This document shows positions 27,847 through 36,219 of a stretch of 64,000 nucleotides of DNA, piece after piece (position 1 is the stretch's first letter; the number at the start of each line of letters is the position of its first letter). A program made the translations under genes and the position numbers. The notes below the pieces were generated by a model, which made no database searches, was not told where the DNA came from, and saw nothing but the letters and a program-made list of their open reading frames with translations. Origin of the DNA: Mycolicibacterium sp. P9-64 (GTDB lineage: Bacteria > Actinomycetota > Actinomycetes > Mycobacteriales > Mycobacteriaceae); assembly GCF_008329605.1 (NCBI RefSeq), contig NZ_NPKO01000003.1, positions 620,001-684,000 of the forward strand. Reading direction: 5' to 3'.

Positions 27847-28710
27847 ATGACATCGACCGGCAAAGCTGACACTGATCTACGCGAGATCCCCACGGAAACA
27901 GGCAAATTGCGCTACTACGACACCGGTGGCGATGGCTTGCCCGTGCTCTTCTTGCATGGTTCAGGGCCCGGGGTTACCGGATGGCGCAACTTCCGTGGCG
28001 TCCTCCCAACTTTCGCGGCCCGCTTCCGGAGCCTGATCTTGGAGTTTCCCGGCTTCGGCGTGAGCGACGACGCGGGAGGGCATCCGATGATGACCGCCCA
28101 AGCCGCGGTGATCCCGTTTCTCGATGCCCTCGGCATCGACCGCGTTGACATCGTGGGCAACTCGATGGGAGGTGGGGTCGGAATCCACACGGCAATCAAG
28201 CACCCCGATCGCGTTCGCCGGCTGGTCACCATCGGTGGAATCGGCACCAATGTGTTCAGTCCCGGTCCCAGCGAGGGCATCCGCCTGTTACAGGAGTTCA
28301 CCGAGGATCCCACCCGGCAGCGACTCGTCGACTGGCTCCATTCGATGGTCTACGACCCCGCTCTGGTCACCGACGAGCTGATCGAGGAACGGTGGGCACT
28401 GGCCACTGATCCGGACACTTTGGCCTCGGCCCGCCGGATGTACGGCAAGGCGGCATTCGCTCAGATGATGAGGTTCATGCACTCGTCAGATGAACCCCTG
28501 CCATGGGCACGCATGCACAAGGTGACCGTGCCGACGCTGTTGACCTGGGGCCGTGATGACCGAGTGAGTCCACTGGACATGTCATTGATTCCGATGCGAT
28601 CGATTCCCCATGCCGAACTCCACGTGTTCCCGAACTGTGGGCACTGGGCCATGATCGAGGCCAAGGCAGCGTTCGAAGCGACCGTGCTGTCATTCCTGTC
28701 AAGGGATTGA
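27847..28710 (+). CDS. Alpha/beta hydrolase, meta-cleavage-product hydrolase (BphD/HsaD/MhpC) type
   Basis: 287 residues. Oxyanion HGSGPGVTGW at ~37-46, nucleophile elbow GNSMGGG with Ser106, Asp in WGRDDRVSPLD and His in NCGHWAMIE give a complete triad. HGSGPGV and GNSMGGG are typical of C-C bond hydrolases that cleave meta-ring-fission products to a dienoate and an acid. AAGGAG seven bases upstream supports the ATG at 27847 rather than the TTG just before. It is divergent from the mce operon, so import and ring degradation may be co-regulated (inference). Confidence 0.86.
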   Translation: MTSTGKADTDLREIPTETGKLRYYDTGGDGLPVLFLHGSGPGVTGWRNFRGVLPTFAARFRSLILEFPGFGVSDDAGGHPMMTAQAAVIPFLDALGIDRVDIVGNSMGGGVGIHTAIKHPDRVRRLVTIGGIGTNVFSPGPSEGIRLLQEFTEDPTRQRLVDWLHSMVYDPALVTDELIEERWALATDPDTLASARRMYGKAAFAQMMRFMHSSDEPLPWARMHKVTVPTLLTWGRDDRVSPLDMSLIPMRSIPHAELHVFPNCGHWAMIEAKAAFEATVLSFLSRD

Positions 28711-28722
28711 CGGAACGCCGTC

Positions 28723-28755
28723 GGCTGCGCCGAGAGTCCATACCTCGGCGCAGCC
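28723..28755. terminator. Hairpin between convergent hydrolase and FMN reductase genes
   Basis: Perfect 12-bp stem GGCTGCGCCGAG / CTCGGCGCAGCC with a 9-base loop in the 50-bp gap between stops at 28710 and 28761. No long U tract; likely acts for both strands. Confidence 0.75.
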
Positions 28756-28760
28756 CGCAC

Positions 28761-29300
28761 TTAGCTCTTATTCTGCGCCATGGCATCTCGTAGCTCGGAT
28801 CGACCTCGGATCGCGTCCGCGTTGCGGTCAATCCATTCCTGGATCCTTTCTGCGCGGACATCGATATCGCTCATCACGAAATACAAGCTGCCCGTAGGAA
28901 CACTCGCCCCGAGCTCGACCAGTAGCGGGCGCAAATACGCATCGGGGCCGATCGCGTGCCTGAGATCTCCCCCAGTCATCACTGGAATCGCCAGAGTGCC
29001 GCTGAGTCCCGCGGAGCCGAATCGGTCCAGAAATGCCTTCAACAATCCAGTGTAGGTGGCCTTGTATGTGGGTGATGCGACCACCAGCAGGTCGCTGCCG
29101 GCCACAGTCTTCTGGAGCTCATCCATTGTGTCCGAAGGCCACTCGAAGATTCGATCCACGTGTTCAGCCAGATCGACGATGGTAGTGCGATGAGTTCCAC
29201 TCTGAAGTAACTGCGAGACGACATCCTCAGCAACGCCCAACGTTCGGGATCGCGGCTTCGGGTTACCGCACAGGATAGTCACTTTCACCACTGGACACAC
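28761..29300 (-). CDS. NADPH-dependent FMN reductase (SsuE/MsuE type)
   Basis: 179 residues of the flavodoxin-like FMN reductase family: N-terminal ILCGNPKPRSRT (phosphate-binding loop), VASPTYKATYTGLLKAFLDRF near 75-95, and VMTGGDLRHAIGPDAYLRPLL. It supplies reduced FMN to two-component monooxygenases. The NtaA-type monooxygenase gene lies about 1.1 kb upstream on the same strand, making it the likely partner. The start is a GTG with several nearby alternatives; the first residues before VKVTILCG may not be translated. Confidence 0.87.
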   Translation of the reverse strand: MCPVVKVTILCGNPKPRSRTLGVAEDVVSQLLQSGTHRTTIVDLAEHVDRIFEWPSDTMDELQKTVAGSDLLVVASPTYKATYTGLLKAFLDRFGSAGLSGTLAIPVMTGGDLRHAIGPDAYLRPLLVELGASVPTGSLYFVMSDIDVRAERIQEWIDRNADAIRGRSELRDAMAQNKS

Positions 29301-29379
29301 TCCACATATCCGGTTTGCAAGACGGGGAAGCCCTGCAAGTCAAATGATTTCACGAGCCAACTGAACCGCGAACGACGAA

Positions 29380-29413
29380 CACCGAGGCGACGCGACGAAC
29401 CATCGCCTCGGTG
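29380..29413 (-). terminator. Hairpin terminator after the PhyH/NtaA/PhyH genes
   Basis: Perfect 11-bp stem CACCGAGGCGA / TCGCCTCGGTG with a 12-base loop, 28 bases past the minus-strand stop at 29441 and before the FMN reductase start. Separates the reductase from the operon above it, at least partly. Confidence 0.7.
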
Positions 29414-29440
29414 ACGTGGCAGACGGGCGGAACCGTCGAA

Positions 29441-30358
29441 TCAGTAGGCCATGGTGGGTGAAACGCAGAGTTCACGCAGCTCGCTGCCTGCGCCATCCCA
29501 TCGTTCGTAATATCCGATGGTTGTTTCGCTGTAGCCGAGGAGCTGGCGCAGTGCGACCGACGCCCCCTTCATGACCTTCGGTTCGACGATGACCGGGAAA
29601 TTGATCATCGGACGGTGCCAAGGCATGCAGTAGCCGAGGTTGAGGGACGCCCGTTCGCGATCGGACGAAATGTTCGCCCCTGCACCATGAAGGAGCATGT
29701 CCGTGTAGATGATCAGCGACCCGAGGGGTGCTACGGCAGGAATGGACTCGTACTGAGTGGCGCCGGTGATGTCGACTTGCCCGAGGTGGCTACCAGGGAC
29801 GATTCTGGTGGCTCCGTTCTCTTCGTCGAACTCGTCCAGTGTCCAGATGAACCGAGCCTGGAAAGGGTTGGGCTGATGGAGAATTCCAGTGCTGGCGTCG
29901 GTATGAATAGCTTGCTGGCCACTGCCTGGACGGGTGACGTTTGCATCGTAACTGTGCACCAGGTAGCTCTCGTTGCCCACCGTAGGTCCAAGGATGTACT
30001 TGGTCATTTCCAGGACGACCGGATGTTCCAGGATATCGCGGAACAGTGGGTGCCTGTTCGGGAGTCGATTGAGACGACGGTTCTTCTTGTCAGGGTCGAA
30101 GGGCCCGCCGCTGATCGACGCTTCGTCTATCGCAGTTTCGCGGACGATTTCGTCAGCGATGATCTGCCGCATCTGACGGATCTGATCGAGCGGGATTGCG
30201 CCGGTGAGAATGGCGTATCCCGCGCGATCGAGGTCCTCCTTTGCCTGATCGACGCTCTCGGTCGGCGTCGGCAACGGTCCGGCAAAGTCGAGGGGTACGA
30301 ATGTCGGCTCCGCACTGCTGCTGTCCTTATTCGTCTGAGTCGTGGTGTCCGTGGCCAT
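29441..30358 (-). CDS. Phytanoyl-CoA dioxygenase (PhyH) family Fe(II)/2-oxoglutarate oxygenase
   Basis: 305 residues from ATG 30358, with AAGGAAAAG upstream; the frame continues to 30475 inside the preceding gene. The iron-binding facial triad is visible as HTDAS (H-x-D) and the distal His in MLLHGAGAN, with the 2-oxoglutarate-binding Arg in SDRERASLN. It hydroxylates an unactivated carbon, often next to a heteroatom, leading to dealkylation. Third gene of a tight minus-strand set with the NtaA-type monooxygenase and another PhyH protein. Confidence 0.87.
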   Translation of the reverse strand: MATDTTTQTNKDSSSAEPTFVPLDFAGPLPTPTESVDQAKEDLDRAGYAILTGAIPLDQIRQMRQIIADEIVRETAIDEASISGGPFDPDKKNRRLNRLPNRHPLFRDILEHPVVLEMTKYILGPTVGNESYLVHSYDANVTRPGSGQQAIHTDASTGILHQPNPFQARFIWTLDEFDEENGATRIVPGSHLGQVDITGATQYESIPAVAPLGSLIIYTDMLLHGAGANISSDRERASLNLGYCMPWHRPMINFPVIVEPKVMKGASVALRQLLGYSETTIGYYERWDGAGSELRELCVSPTMAY

Positions 30359-30413
30359 CGTTTCTTTTCCTTGGTCGGTGGTGTGGGTCGTCGAGGGGAA
30401 GTCGTGGACGGGA

Positions 30414-31712
30414 TCAGAACTCGTGAAGTACGTCGCGGAGGGTGCCACCCTTGTACTGATCGCGCACTGCGCCAACTCTTTGCAACGCCGGGATCAGCTC
30501 GTCGGTCAGCGTTCCCACGTGCGAAGCCAAGCCGCCGCCTTCGATGAGGAATCCGTCGCCGCCGACTTCGTTCATTGCGTCGACCATCTGCTCGGCGATG
30601 ACCTCCGGCGTGCCGGAGAGGTCGAGTCCGCTCGTGTTGTTTCCGAAGTCGAGAGCTTCGCGAAGCGTCTTTCCTTGGAGGCCCTGACCCTTGATGTAAT
30701 CCATCGCGCTCGTGTGGCCGCCGGCTTCCATGCTCTGGTCGACCGGGCCGTCCAGGTCGTACTTGGAGAAGTCGACGTCCATGGCGGTAGCCGCCATGAC
30801 GATCGAGTACTCGAATGCAGCGTTGCTGTGAGCCCTGGGCTGCACTGTTGGACCGGTGAAGCGAAGAGGTGTCAGGTAGACGATCTTGCAATCATCGGGG
30901 TTGCGCCCATAACCCACCATTCGTGCCCGCACATCATCGCGGAACTCCTTCATTTGGTCGACGCCGTCAGCAGCTAGCCCGACGATCACTTCTGCATACT
31001 TGGCCGCGAAGGCACGACCACGAGAAGAGGCACCGGCCTGGCAGATGACGGGCTTGACCTGAGGTGAACGGACAGTGTTCAAGGGCCCCCGCGACTTGTG
31101 AAACTTGCCATCGAAATCGACCGTGTGAACCTTGTTGTGGTCGACGTACACGCCGGTTGCTGGGTCTGCAACCAACGCCCCTTCTTCCCAGGACTCCCAG
31201 AGCTTGATTGCCAACTCCAGATATTCGTCAGCGGCGTCGTATCGAGTTGCGTGTGGCGGCAGTGCATCTAGACCGAAGTTGAGAGCCATGTTCTTCTCAC
31301 TCGACGTCACGACGTTCCAGCCCACACGTCCGCGACTCAGCGAGTCCAGCGTGGAGAACAGCCGCGCCAGCAGGAACGGCGGATAGGCCGTCGTCGATGC
31401 AGTACTGATCACGCCGATGTGCTCGGTAGCTTGGGCCATCAACGCCATCAACGGCATCGGGTCGTGCTTCGGCGAATACACCGCGTGCTTCAGGTCCATC
31501 TCCATCGAACTGCCATACGTTTCAGCGATGGTCAGGGTGTCTTCGAAGAGAATGAAGTCGAATTTGGCCGCCTCGAGTCTGCGAGCAAGTTCGATGTGGT
31601 AGGACCCGTCTGACCAGTCTGCGCCGATCGTCTTGTTTTCTTCGGAGTCCAGCCCCCAGGCGGGTGCTCCGAACTTGGTGAAGTAGCCGAGGTGAAACTT
31701 ACTGTTGGACAT
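30414..31712 (-). CDS. NtaA/SnaA/DszA-family FMNH2-dependent monooxygenase
   Basis: 432 residues, full length for the NtaA/SnaA/SoxA(DszA) branch of luciferase-like monooxygenases. Landmarks: LARRLEAAKFDFILFED at ~42-58, STLDSLSRGRVGWNVVTS at ~120-137, HDP and YSPKHDP near 80, and QAGASSRGRAFAAKYAEVI. Members oxidise N- or S-containing substrates such as nitrilotriacetate or dibenzothiophene sulfone with free FMNH2. The FMN reductase at 28761 is the likely supplier. GAAGG upstream of the ATG. Substrate not deducible. Confidence 0.9.
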   Translation of the reverse strand: MSNSKFHLGYFTKFGAPAWGLDSEENKTIGADWSDGSYHIELARRLEAAKFDFILFEDTLTIAETYGSSMEMDLKHAVYSPKHDPMPLMALMAQATEHIGVISTASTTAYPPFLLARLFSTLDSLSRGRVGWNVVTSSEKNMALNFGLDALPPHATRYDAADEYLELAIKLWESWEEGALVADPATGVYVDHNKVHTVDFDGKFHKSRGPLNTVRSPQVKPVICQAGASSRGRAFAAKYAEVIVGLAADGVDQMKEFRDDVRARMVGYGRNPDDCKIVYLTPLRFTGPTVQPRAHSNAAFEYSIVMAATAMDVDFSKYDLDGPVDQSMEAGGHTSAMDYIKGQGLQGKTLREALDFGNNTSGLDLSGTPEVIAEQMVDAMNEVGGDGFLIEGGGLASHVGTLTDELIPALQRVGAVRDQYKGGTLRDVLHEF

Positions 31713-31779
31713 GGGTATAACCTTCAGATAGTGGCTGGTTTCTATACTGTGGAACGTGAAGCCGACCGGGCGCTCGAGC

Positions 31780-32643
31780 TCATTCTTCGAATAGCGCCTG
31801 CAACGGATCCGCCAATGCGCCGGTGTGGCCCATGCCGTATATCGCGTCGTATCCCATGACCCTCAACAGTTCGGTGGGCAGCGTGCGGGCGATCTTCTGC
31901 GGACACGCCAGGTATTGGTTTTCCTCCTGCCTCATCCACGACACGATGAAGGGCAGCGAGAGCGCCCGTCGAATCTCATCGGTCGTGGTGTTGGCACCGC
32001 CGCCATGAACGAGCTTGCCCGAGAAGATCAAAAGAGATCCCTTGCTCATCTCGACGGCCACCGTGTCGTCCTGGGTGTAACTCTGCTCTTCGAACTGCTT
32101 CTTGTGACTGCCTGGCACGACACGGGTTCCACCGTTTGCCTCGGTGATATCGGTGACCGCCCAGATGTTGTTGCAGTAGATCTTGAAGTCGGGCGTGTAC
32201 GGATATTCGCCGGCGACCATATCGTCGATGTGCAGCATCTGCGCAGTCTGGCCTGGTTCGATCGAGATCATTTCGGTCGAACCCAGCTGAATTCCATGTG
32301 AGGCCGACAGAAAACTCCGACCCACACCCAGAACCAACGGCTTCATGACGAGCTCGCGGGCGGTGGGCGAATGGGCCATGAGTCGACCCGTACGCCGAGT
32401 CTTGTTGCCAGAGAAGTACTCGTCGCCGTACATAGACGAATCGATGTGCGGCTGCATCTCCTGGACGATTCGATCCATTGTGTCGCCGGAGACCAGCTCG
32501 TCGATGATGACGTAGCCGTGTTCGTCCAAGACCGCGATGACCTCCTCGACCGTTGCAGTATTGGGCAGTCGCTGCAAGGACGCGGATGTGGCCGGGCGAC
32601 CCGATTGTCGCAGTTCATGGCCTTCGTGAAGGGTTGCAGACAT
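31780..32643 (-). CDS. Phytanoyl-CoA dioxygenase (PhyH) family oxygenase
   Basis: 287 residues from ATG 32643 (AGGAGG eleven bases upstream). Facial triad HIDDM (H-x-D) and LVHGGGAN, with Arg in TTDEIRRALSLPF for 2-oxoglutarate. First gene of the operon PhyH / NtaA-type / PhyH. It differs substantially from the PhyH protein at 29441, so the pair is not a recent duplication and probably acts on successive substrates or different positions. The frame extends upstream to 32943 but that part crosses promoter-like sequence. Confidence 0.87.
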   Translation of the reverse strand: MSATLHEGHELRQSGRPATSASLQRLPNTATVEEVIAVLDEHGYVIIDELVSGDTMDRIVQEMQPHIDSSMYGDEYFSGNKTRRTGRLMAHSPTARELVMKPLVLGVGRSFLSASHGIQLGSTEMISIEPGQTAQMLHIDDMVAGEYPYTPDFKIYCNNIWAVTDITEANGGTRVVPGSHKKQFEEQSYTQDDTVAVEMSKGSLLIFSGKLVHGGGANTTTDEIRRALSLPFIVSWMRQEENQYLACPQKIARTLPTELLRVMGYDAIYGMGHTGALADPLQALFEE

Positions 32644-32787
32644 GACGAGTTGAGCCTCCTGTAGTCGAGCACATGACATGAGTTGGCGCCAAACAGTCTG
32701 ATGCAGTTGGTTTTTCGAGAAACCGACCAACACTGCGAATGGCGTCAAGGCTGTGTTCCGAGCCGAAACGTAGTTCCCATACAGAGC

Positions 32788-32801
32788 CGGACGATCGTCC
32801 G
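32788..32801. promoter_or_regulatory. Palindrome CGGACGATCGTCCG, copy 1
   Basis: Perfect 14-bp palindrome about 150 bp upstream of the PhyH start. The 20 bases from 32788 to 32807 recur exactly at 38326-38345 upstream of the copper amine oxidase gene. Probable shared operator; the bound protein is unknown. Confidence 0.6.
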
Positions 32802-32857
32802 AGTCTCTGGTCTGGACAATATCCGCGCCCCATGCGCTCGGCCAGAGGAATGGACCG

Positions 32858-32877
32858 ATGTTACACAAACGTAACAT
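32858..32877. promoter_or_regulatory. Inverted repeat ATGTTAC-N6-GTAACAT, probable TetR operator
   Basis: Perfect 7-bp arms with a 6-bp spacer, in the divergent region 115 bp upstream of the TetR start and ~215 bp upstream of the PhyH start. Size and placement fit a TetR-family autoregulatory operator. Confidence 0.6.
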
Positions 32878-32992
32878 GCGGTGAATTCGAGTCAACACGA
32901 TGAGGTCGACGGGCATTGTCGGTGACCGCGCTACCCTGAGCACACCTGGGCGATGCGTCGGGCGTGCGCAGAACTAGGCAGGAGGCCTGGAA

Positions 32993-33619
32993 TTGAGTCA
33001 CTCGCACTACATGCGGGAACCGGTACGGCGAACGTTAACTTCTGACGCTGCAATACGAGTGATCAGCCGCGACGGCATTGGCGCAGCCTCGCTGCGAAGA
33101 ATCGCGCAGGAAGCAGACGTACCGCTGTCGAGCCTGAACCATGTTTACCCAAGCAAGCAGGACCTTCTCAGAGACGCCTGGGACCGTTCCCATCAACTCG
33201 TGTTCGAGATCGTCAAGGAGGTCGTCGACTCTCGGCCAGCCGACTTGCATAGTGCGGTATCGACGCTGATCCTTGCGTTCGTCGGAGGCGAACAGCCGAC
33301 CTCGCCACAGACATCGTCGGAATCACGGGCGCATCTGGAGAATGCCCAGCGCGCGCAATACGAACTTTACCTGTGGGCGTCTCGGGTTCCGGATGGCGGC
33401 GACAACGACGCAACCGACTACTCACCTGCGATCCAGAGCATCGAAACATTCTTGGATTCGTATGAATGCCCTGGCGTCAACGCCGAAGTGTTGTCTCAAG
33501 TAGTCGCCGCGATGATCGACGGCTTGTTTCTGCAAACCATGTCAGGCAACTCCATTGGGAAGAATCGCGAGCGAGTGGAACGAATTTCAGCAGCCCTCAT
33601 TTCGTCCTGTACAGACTGA
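32993..33619 (+). CDS. TetR-family transcriptional regulator
   Basis: 208 residues from a TTG start with AGGAGG seven bases upstream. HTH region ~12-55: TSDAAIRVISRDGIGAASLRRIAQEADVPLSSLNHVYPSKQDLL, quoted in parts, is typical of TetR with a TetR_C_6-like C-terminal domain (the SVSTLIL and LWASR stretches). Divergent from the PhyH/NtaA-type operon; the inverted repeat at 32858-32877 is its probable site. Likely a local repressor of that operon. Confidence 0.88.
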   Translation: MSHSHYMREPVRRTLTSDAAIRVISRDGIGAASLRRIAQEADVPLSSLNHVYPSKQDLLRDAWDRSHQLVFEIVKEVVDSRPADLHSAVSTLILAFVGGEQPTSPQTSSESRAHLENAQRAQYELYLWASRVPDGGDNDATDYSPAIQSIETFLDSYECPGVNAEVLSQVVAAMIDGLFLQTMSGNSIGKNRERVERISAALISSCTD

Positions 33620-33692
33620 CGACGGCCACAATCACGAGGTAGTTCTCATTGCTGCTGGAGCGGTGCCGACAATCGTAGGGCTGGGCTCTCCA

Positions 33693-34091
33693 CTACCCCG
33701 TGCCCTTCATCGCGTCCTCGGACCGACCCAATCGAAGGATGGTGACACCGTCGGCCACGCCGGCCGCCGTGATGTCGGAGATGAGACCGAGAAGGCCCGC
33801 CTCAGTTCCGACGTATCGAACTGACGTCGGTTCGTCCGAACAGAACGAGTCGAGTTCAGACCAGGCCGTGCGCGCATCAACGGCCGTATGCGACTCGACG
33901 TCCAAGAACACGGCGACATCGCGGTCGCTCGCACGCGCGTCGGCCCGTATTCGCGACGCGGTGCGCTGCGCTTCGCGCAGGTCCTCTGCCTTGATGCGAA
34001 CGATATCGACTGACGAAGCTTTGCCATCGGGCGCGCCCGCCTCGATCCATGCGTCCCCAACACACGTAGCCATGCGAACGGGAGCATTCAC
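33693..34091 (-). CDS. Short protein resembling the C-terminal part of luciferase-like monooxygenases
   Basis: 132 residues from a GTG start with AAGGAC nine bases upstream. DIVRIKAEDLREAQRTASRIRADAR and VRYVGTEAGLLGLISDITAAGVADGVTIL resemble the last third of NtaA-type luciferase-like monooxygenases, where the barrel closes. The N-terminal flavin-binding two thirds is absent. It is either a truncated remnant that kept a usable start or an independent small protein; I favour a remnant. A 28-bp near-perfect palindrome lies ~180 bp upstream. Confidence 0.5.
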   Translation of the reverse strand: MNAPVRMATCVGDAWIEAGAPDGKASSVDIVRIKAEDLREAQRTASRIRADARASDRDVAVFLDVESHTAVDARTAWSELDSFCSDEPTSVRYVGTEAGLLGLISDITAAGVADGVTILRLGRSEDAMKGTG

Positions 34092-34392
34092 AGTGCACCA
34101 GTCCTTTTGATGGTCAAGGCGGTGGCGGTTGTGGAAACATCGACACGCGATCGAGAACGGTGCTGAATTGCTGCCAGCTCGGGCCTAATGTGCCTACTCC
34201 CCCACATAGGACGATCGATCTGTCTGGAATCCTCAATGTCACAGGACGAATGAACGATGCGACGTCAACCTCAACAGTAGGACATATGTCCGACTGTTGC
34301 TTGACGGTACGCCCGCGCCGGGCAGTCGTCAATGGAACCCGACGATGGTTTACTCATCGATGACAACGATGACGTTCGCTCTGCGAGCGATA
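34092..34392. promoter_or_regulatory. Intergenic region with a long palindrome
   Basis: 301 bp between two minus-strand genes. Besides the palindrome at 34272-34299 it contains GGACGATCGATC near 34209-34220, a partial match to the CGGACGATCGTCCG palindromes. No gene seen. Confidence 0.5.
34272..34299. promoter_or_regulatory. 28-bp near-perfect palindrome centred on GGACATATGTCC
   Basis: The arms CAACAGTAGGACAT and ATGTCCGACTGTTG are complementary at 13 of 14 positions with no spacer. It lies ~95 bp past the stop of the luciferase-like gene and ~180 bp before the short gene. No T tract follows on the minus strand, so an operator is more likely than a terminator. Confidence 0.55.
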
Positions 34393-35274
34393 CTAGATCC
34401 CCAATACTTCACGGGCCCGGTCGATCTCCACGGGGTCCGCGGTGGTGGGAATGAGAATCAAGTCGTCGACGCCCGCTTCCCGCGCAGCGTTAACGGCATT
34501 CAACAGACCCTCGGCGCCGAAGTTGGGAGAAGCCCGTGAGTAGTTCTCTGTTACATCTGCCCCGTAGGACTGAAAGAACTCACCCAAGTGTCGGGTGAAC
34601 TGCTCCTCGGGTTCTGGGCCCAGGGCGAACCACATACACGCCGAGAAATGCGGAACATCTTCGCGCCCGGCATCGGCCCATGCTTTGACGACCAGTTTCC
34701 TCTGATCGGACAGCTTCTGGCCGTCGAGCTGGACGGTCTGGTTGGGGTCATTGACCCCAGCAGCCCAGTGCGCAGCGCGCGCAAGGGCTTTCGGGCCATA
34801 TACGCCTGCGATGAGGGGCACTGCGCCGCCTTTGTACGGAGGCGGGCCGACCGGACCGTAACCGTCGACCGGCGGCTTCTGAGACCAGACGTCCTGCATC
34901 GCCGCTACATGCTCATCCATTTGCCTTCGGCGGAAAGATGTTTCGACTCCAGTGGCGGCGTAATCCTCACCTTGGCCTCCAATTCCTACACCCAGCGTCA
35001 GACGACCCGCTGAAAGCTGGTCTACCGTTGCCATCTCCTTGGCAAAATGCACCGCGTTCCGTGTCGGGAGCGTCGCGATTGCAGTCCACAGTTTCACGCG
35101 CTCGGTCACAGCCGCGGCGGCGGCGAGCTGAACGGTCAATGCCCAACTGCCGTAGACCAATCGATCGCAAATGGCTAGCCCGTCCCACGGCCCCTCGTCG
35201 ATCTTCCGGTACCACGACAGTTCTTCGTCGCGTCCGTGAGGAATGAAGGATGGAAGCCCCATCGATAGATCCAC
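34393..35274 (-). CDS. Luciferase-like (LLM class) flavin/F420-dependent oxidoreductase
   Basis: 293 residues, the usual length for single-domain LLM oxidoreductases of mycobacteria. Visible features: DGLAICDRLVYGSWALTVQL near 31-50, TLPTRNAVHFAKEMATVDQLSAGRLTLGVGIGG near 68-100, and FRRRQMDEHVAAMQDVW. The SAGRLTLGVG pattern is shared by F420- and FMN-dependent members, so the cofactor is undecided. The SDR gene ends 31 bp upstream, suggesting co-transcription. Confidence 0.87.
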   Translation of the reverse strand: MDLSMGLPSFIPHGRDEELSWYRKIDEGPWDGLAICDRLVYGSWALTVQLAAAAAVTERVKLWTAIATLPTRNAVHFAKEMATVDQLSAGRLTLGVGIGGQGEDYAATGVETSFRRRQMDEHVAAMQDVWSQKPPVDGYGPVGPPPYKGGAVPLIAGVYGPKALARAAHWAAGVNDPNQTVQLDGQKLSDQRKLVVKAWADAGREDVPHFSACMWFALGPEPEEQFTRHLGEFFQSYGADVTENYSRASPNFGAEGLLNAVNAAREAGVDDLILIPTTADPVEIDRAREVLGI

Positions 35275-35305
35275 TCCGCCAACGCCTCCTCAGACTGGAT
35301 CGAGT

Positions 35306-36091
35306 TCAGAAATGTGTGCCACCATCGATACGTACCTCGGTACCGGTGATGAATGCGGCATCGTCGCTGGCGAGCATCGCCACGACACCTGCGACCGCGG
35401 ACGCCTCGGCAAATCCCTCGCCCAATGCTGGAACGAGCTTGGACATCACCCGGTAGTCGGCGTCATCCGGTATGCCTGGCCCAACGCTCTGGCGACTCTT
35501 ACCGCTCGCATCGGTCATTCCAGACGAAATCGACCCGGGCTGAACCGAGTTGAATCGAATACCGTCCTGCGAGTACTCAGCGGCAAGTGCGTGAGTCATC
35601 GACTGAATCCCACCTTTACTGGCGGCATACGCAGACATGTAGGGATGCGCGAAACTGGCGGCTGTCGAGCTGAAGTTCACGACTGCCGACTTGGTGCCAT
35701 CCAACAATGCAGGGAGTGACTCGCGGATCACCAAGAAAGTGCCTGTCAGATTGATGCGGATCACTTCCTCGAAAGCCGACAAGGAGGTCGCAGCGGTATG
35801 CGATGAGCGAAGGATCCCAGCCGCGTTCACCAGCACGTCAAGGCCACCGAGAACCTCGACGGCGGTGTGGACACCGGCGATCACCGATTGCTCGTTGGAG
35901 ACATCGAGAACCTGAGTTTTCAAACGATCGGAGGCATGACCGTACTTCTCTACGGTGTCAGCCAATCCGGTCTCGCTGATATCGGCCGCAACGACCGAAC
36001 CGCCCTCGGAGAGGATCCTCAGTACCGTTGCCTGTCCGATTCCTGACCCGCCACCAGTGACGAGAACTCTGCGGCCTTCGAAACGATCCAT
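35306..36091 (-). CDS. Short-chain dehydrogenase/reductase
   Basis: 261 residues from ATG 36091 (AGGATG upstream). Classical SDR: TGGGSGIG at ~12-19, NAAG at ~88, catalytic Ser in NFSSTA and YAASKGG with the Tyr-x3-Lys pair, then QPGSISSGM and a terminal GTEVRIDGGTHF. NAD(P)-dependent oxidation or reduction of an alcohol/ketone. Between the copper amine oxidase (upstream) and the LLM gene (downstream) on the same strand. Substrate unknown. Confidence 0.9.
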   Translation of the reverse strand: MDRFEGRRVLVTGGGSGIGQATVLRILSEGGSVVAADISETGLADTVEKYGHASDRLKTQVLDVSNEQSVIAGVHTAVEVLGGLDVLVNAAGILRSSHTAATSLSAFEEVIRINLTGTFLVIRESLPALLDGTKSAVVNFSSTAASFAHPYMSAYAASKGGIQSMTHALAAEYSQDGIRFNSVQPGSISSGMTDASGKSRQSVGPGIPDDADYRVMSKLVPALGEGFAEASAVAGVVAMLASDDAAFITGTEVRIDGGTHF

Positions 36092-36219
36092 CGTGACATC
36101 CTGTCGGTAGTGCGAAATTTCGAGATCACGGACGACCACAACCACCGACATCGACACTCAGCGCCGGGCTACCGAACAGCGGCCGAGTACCGCTGCGGCC
36201 TGCAGGTGCACCCACACCG

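Larger units (their letters stand above)
32644..32992. promoter_or_regulatory. Divergent promoter region with two palindromes
   Basis: 349 bp between the PhyH gene and a divergent TetR gene. It holds a 20-bp inverted repeat at 32858-32877 and a 14-bp palindrome at 32788-32801 that recurs upstream of the copper amine oxidase. No gene seen. Confidence 0.7.
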
